DNA of 17,537 nt from an uncultured Steroidobacter sp. Its GTDB lineage: Bacteria; Pseudomonadota; Gammaproteobacteria; Steroidobacterales; Steroidobacteraceae. Where the stretch lies: NCBI GenBank assembly GCA_946478975.1, contig CAMLEO010000134.1:1-17537 (forward strand). Reading direction: 5' to 3'. The position numbers and the translations under genes were made by a program. Each line of letters begins with the position of its first letter. The first letter of the stretch is position 1. The notes under the pieces are model-generated. The model was not told the DNA's origin and searched no databases. It saw only the letters and a list, made by a program, of their open reading frames with translations. Below are positions 15,243 to 17,537 of the stretch, in pieces.

Positions 15243-16223
15243 ATGACAGACGTGGCGCTGGTGCTGGGGGCGACAGGTGGAATCGGCGGCGAAGTGGCTC
15301 GCCAGCTGTGTGACGCAGGCTGGCAGGTTCGCGCACTCAAACGAGGTATGGAGCAGCAAACCGTTCGCGATGGCATCACTTGGATCGGCGGCGACTCCTC
15401 GAACCGCGACGATGTCATGCGCGCCGCTCGCGGTGCCTCGGTGATCGTTCATGCCGTGAACCCGCCGGGTTATCGCAACTGGTCCGAACTGGTGCTGCCG
15501 ATGATCGACAACACTATCGCCGCCGCAATCGCCGAGCGCGCCACCGTCGTATTGCCCGGCACGGTTTATAACTTCGGGCCCGATGCGTTTCCGGTCCTGA
15601 CCGAAACATCGCCCCAGCATCCGGTGACCCGCAAGGGTGCCATTCGGGTCGAACTCGAACGTCGTCTGCAAGCAGCCAGCGAGCGCGGTGCCCGCGTAAT
15701 CGTCGTACGCGCGGGCGATTTCTTCGGGCCCAAGGTGGGCAACAACTGGTTCTCGCAAGGGCTGGTGAAACCGCACCGCCCGATTCATACCGTCAGCGTG
15801 CCGAGCGATGCGGGCATCGGCCATCAATGGTCGTACCTGCCCGATGTCGCGCGCACCATGGTCGAATTGCTCGCTCGCCGCGACGCGCTGGAGCCGTTCG
15901 CCGCATTTCACATGGCGGGATACTGGGATGCGGACGGCACGCAGATGGTGGCCGCCATCGAACGCGTCGTTGGCAAACACGGTGGCACGCGGCCCAAACG
16001 TCGGCAATTCCCTTGGTGGCTGGTCAGAATCGCAGCACCGTTCGTCACCACGCTGCGCGAGTTGCTCGAAATGCGCTATCTGTGGCGCCGGCCTGTTCGC
16101 ATGAACAACGATCGCCTGCGCACCGTGCTCGGCGAGGAGCCGCACACGCCCTTGGACGCCGCCGTGGAAGCAACATTGCTCGGCCTCGGCTGTCTCCAGC
16201 GCAAACCGCTGTCGAAGGGCTGA
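15243..16223 (+). CDS. Atypical SDR-family NAD(P)-binding protein (epimerase-like)
   Basis: This 326-residue cytoplasmic protein has an N-terminal Rossmann fold with the nucleotide motif GATGGIG (9-15). A strand-loop TVYNFGP (107-113) corresponds to the SxVYG region of extended SDRs. The catalytic YxxxK is not present: the matching segment reads HPVTRKGAIRVELE (126-139), with no tyrosine at the expected position. VRAGDFFGP (155-163) and YLPDVART (198-205) are typical of extended SDR and NAD-dependent epimerase families. It may bind NAD(P)H for a different chemistry or for sensing; the substrate is unknown. It is divergent from lysR, its probable regulator, and 31 bp upstream of araC. Confidence 0.85.
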   Translation: MTDVALVLGATGGIGGEVARQLCDAGWQVRALKRGMEQQTVRDGITWIGGDSSNRDDVMRAARGASVIVHAVNPPGYRNWSELVLPMIDNTIAAAIAERATVVLPGTVYNFGPDAFPVLTETSPQHPVTRKGAIRVELERRLQAASERGARVIVVRAGDFFGPKVGNNWFSQGLVKPHRPIHTVSVPSDAGIGHQWSYLPDVARTMVELLARRDALEPFAAFHMAGYWDADGTQMVAAIERVVGKHGGTRPKRRQFPWWLVRIAAPFVTTLRELLEMRYLWRRPVRMNNDRLRTVLGEEPHTPLDAAVEATLLGLGCLQRKPLSKG

Positions 16224-16248
16224 CCGGCGCGCCGACATTCCTTATGCT
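16220..16248 (+). promoter_or_regulatory. araC promoter predicting a leaderless transcript
   Basis: CTGACC (16220-16225), a 17-base spacer and TATGCT (16243-16248) form a sigma70-like promoter ending six bases before the ATG at 16255. The -35 box overlaps the SDR stop codon. No Shine-Dalgarno precedes the ATG. Confidence 0.45.
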
Positions 16249-16254
16249 TGGACC

Positions 16255-17025
16255 ATGCGTACTCCGATCGTGCATCGAATCGATTTTTCCACCCTGCGCG
16301 GCGGCTCGTCGGCAGGGCACGCCACGGCGACGGGCATTCTCATGACTTCGGGATGCGCCGAGATGGCGCTGGACCGCCGCTTCTCGGTGTGTGCCGGAGA
16401 TTTGTATGTCATTCCGGCGGGAGCGCCGCATTGGTTTCATGGCGCGACGTCGTCGGGCGCGGTCGGCTGGGGATTCAACCTGGGCGAGCAGTTCGAATTG
16501 CTCGACACTCGCCGGGCGGTCATGCGCTTGGATGAATCGAGGATCGCGGATTTGCAGAGCTGGCTCAATCGCATCGTGATCGAGCAGCGCAATCGTGACG
16601 CTTGCTCCCGGGCTTTGTGTGAGAGCCTGACCCGAGCACTGCGCATCGAGTGCGCACGAGCAGTCGGCATCGCGCGATGTGACAATCAGTCCCGCGTCGT
16701 CGCAGCGGCCCTCGACATCATCAGTTCCGAGTACGCACGATCGCTGCGACCCAAGGATATTGCGGAGAGAATCGGCGTCAGCGCCGCGCATCTCAGTCAT
16801 GAGTTACAACGTCGAACCGGGCGCTCGCCGACGGAGTGGATCATGCACACGCGCGTGGAGGCTGCGAAATCGTTGCTGCTCACCACGCGCCAGGCGATTG
16901 CAACCGTAGCCGAAACGGTGGGCTATGCGGACGTGTCGCAGCTGAATCGAACCTTCCGTCAGCTCACCGGCACCAGCCCGGCCGCCTGGCGACGCGCAAA
17001 CGACGCCTCATCTTCCGCAAACTAA
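16255..17025 (+). CDS. AraC-family transcriptional regulator
   Basis: This 256-residue regulator has an N-terminal cupin-like sensor half (about 5-95; CAGDLYVIPAGAPHWF at 46-61 is typical of the barrel) and a C-terminal pair of helix-turn-helix motifs. The first spans about 163-196 (LRPKDIAERIGVSAAHLSHE then TGRSPTEW). The second spans about 212-246 (AIATVAETVGYADVSQLNRT then LTGTSPAAW). The cupin half suggests a small-molecule ligand, which I cannot identify. Its targets are probably neighbours, such as the SDR gene or the DUF1360-like gene. The start agrees with the domain layout, with only 31 bp after the SDR stop. Confidence 0.92.
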   Translation: MRTPIVHRIDFSTLRGGSSAGHATATGILMTSGCAEMALDRRFSVCAGDLYVIPAGAPHWFHGATSSGAVGWGFNLGEQFELLDTRRAVMRLDESRIADLQSWLNRIVIEQRNRDACSRALCESLTRALRIECARAVGIARCDNQSRVVAAALDIISSEYARSLRPKDIAERIGVSAAHLSHELQRRTGRSPTEWIMHTRVEAAKSLLLTTRQAIATVAETVGYADVSQLNRTFRQLTGTSPAAWRRANDASSSAN

Positions 17026-17065
17026 GCTCTGGGCGTCAGCTCGGGCGCTCGGCGAAGATCGCGGC

Positions 17066-17485
17066 ATGATGCTTCATACCGCCGACTTCTTCGCCTGCGT
17101 GGTCATCGCCCTCACCTGCTCCGGCATCGCCATGTCGTTCACCCAGGGCCCGCTGTTCGATCCGGTGCGCGCCTGGATCATGAGCAAGAACAAGCTGCTC
17201 GGCGACCTGTTCAAATGTTTCTTTTGCCTGAGCCACTGGCTGGCCTTCGCCGGCGTCGCCATCTACCAGCCCCGCCCGCTGCAATCGGCCTTCCTGCTCA
17301 CTGACCTGGCCGTCGCCTCGTTCACCATCGTCTGCCTCGCGACGCTGTCCTCAGGCCTGATGTTCGCCGCGTTCTTCACCGCCGGCCAGTTCCACGCCCT
17401 GCGCGAACGCATGATGCAGCAGCACACCAAGTCCGTTACTGCTTCGACCCCGTCGCCAGCGGCCGAACCTGCTCCAGCAAGGTGA
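17066..17485 (+). CDS. Small DUF1360-like membrane protein
   Basis: This 139-residue protein has hydrophobic helices at about 7-26, 52-68 and 75-107, then a proline/alanine-rich polar tail (about 118-139). A CFFC pair (C51, C54) followed by LSHW, after LGDLFK, resembles the (L)xCxxCxxxW motif of DUF1360 proteins, which have no established function as far as I know. I make the family link from memory of that motif, at moderate confidence. Two ATGs are in tandem at 17066; the ribosome site is weak. It lies 40 bp after araC. Its last 50 bp overlap the 3' end of a gene on the other strand, so the tail is probably under relaxed selection. Confidence 0.75.
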   Translation: MMLHTADFFACVVIALTCSGIAMSFTQGPLFDPVRAWIMSKNKLLGDLFKCFFCLSHWLAFAGVAIYQPRPLQSAFLLTDLAVASFTIVCLATLSSGLMFAAFFTAGQFHALRERMMQQHTKSVTASTPSPAAEPAPAR

Positions 17486-17537
17486 CCAGCATTTTTCCCG
17501 GTTCCTCCCACGGCACCATGTGCGAGGACTGTTCGAA
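17436..17537 (-). CDS. 3' end of an alpha/beta-hydrolase gene (partial)
   Basis: The minus strand is open from the window edge at 17537 to TAA at 17438-17436, 33 codons. It reads FEQSSHMVPWEEPGKMLVTL and 13 more residues. The SSHMVPWEEP segment matches the C-terminal catalytic-histidine region of alpha/beta-fold hydrolases of the prolyl-aminopeptidase type, where the His completes the Ser-Asp-His triad. The fragment is short, so the subfamily and substrate cannot be given. The gene continues beyond the window and overlaps the DUF1360-like gene by 50 bp, tail to tail. Confidence 0.75.
   Translation of the reverse strand, partial: FEQSSHMVPWEEPGKMLVTLLEQVRPLATGSKQ

Noticed and set aside
14796..16238. 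480-codon minus-strand frame running across the SDR gene and into lysR
   Set aside because: It spans two genes with clear domains in other frames and crosses their shared promoter region; the product looks random.

Overview
This is a GC-rich window packed with genes, typical of a large proteobacterial genome. The protein styles fit a soil or freshwater gammaproteobacterium of the Steroidobacter/Nevskia/Xanthomonas kind: an IcmF mutase, histidine kinases with unusual membrane sensor domains, and LysR/SDR/AraC gene sets. That placement is an inference from protein style; there is no rRNA or other marker here. I see no tRNA, rRNA, CRISPR array, insertion sequence or phage gene.

Layout. Positions 1-225 hold no convincing gene, only a perfect hairpin and a short near-direct repeat. 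A fused isobutyryl-CoA mutase gene (icmF, 226-3714, minus) is transcribed away from a TetR regulator (3905-4558, plus). Between them lies a near-consensus sigma70 promoter for icmF, with an inverted repeat over its -10 box that is a good candidate TetR operator. Next comes a signalling block of two divergent operons. The minus operon (7297 down to 4571) encodes a receiver with a degenerate GGDEF domain, a receiver with an intact GGEEF diguanylate cyclase and c-di-GMP inhibitory site, a single-domain receiver, and an HPt protein. The plus operon (7523-13080) encodes two translationally coupled membrane histidine kinases: one with two PAS domains, and one large hybrid kinase with a periplasmic region, two PAS domains and a short C-terminal receiver. 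The set contains every part of a His-Asp-His-Asp phosphorelay ending in c-di-GMP synthesis.

After a short convergent gap come, on the minus strand, a secreted isoaspartyl peptidase/type III asparaginase (13156-14202) and a LysR regulator (14267-15151). An atypical SDR-family protein is divergent from lysR (15243-16223), followed by an AraC regulator (16255-17025) and a small DUF1360-like membrane protein (17066-17485). The right edge holds the 3' end of an alpha/beta hydrolase gene on the minus strand, overlapping the DUF1360-like gene tail to tail.

How the genes work together. The IcmF/TetR pair is a self-contained catabolic module interconverting isobutyryl-CoA and butyryl-CoA, presumably de-repressed by an acyl-CoA. 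The signalling block probably senses an envelope or membrane-associated cue and sets local c-di-GMP output. The most interesting points are the complete phosphorelay/c-di-GMP cassette with a paired dead and live GGDEF protein, the in-frame stop that cuts the last helix off the hybrid kinase receiver, and two regulators (lysR, araC) whose promoters predict leaderless mRNAs.
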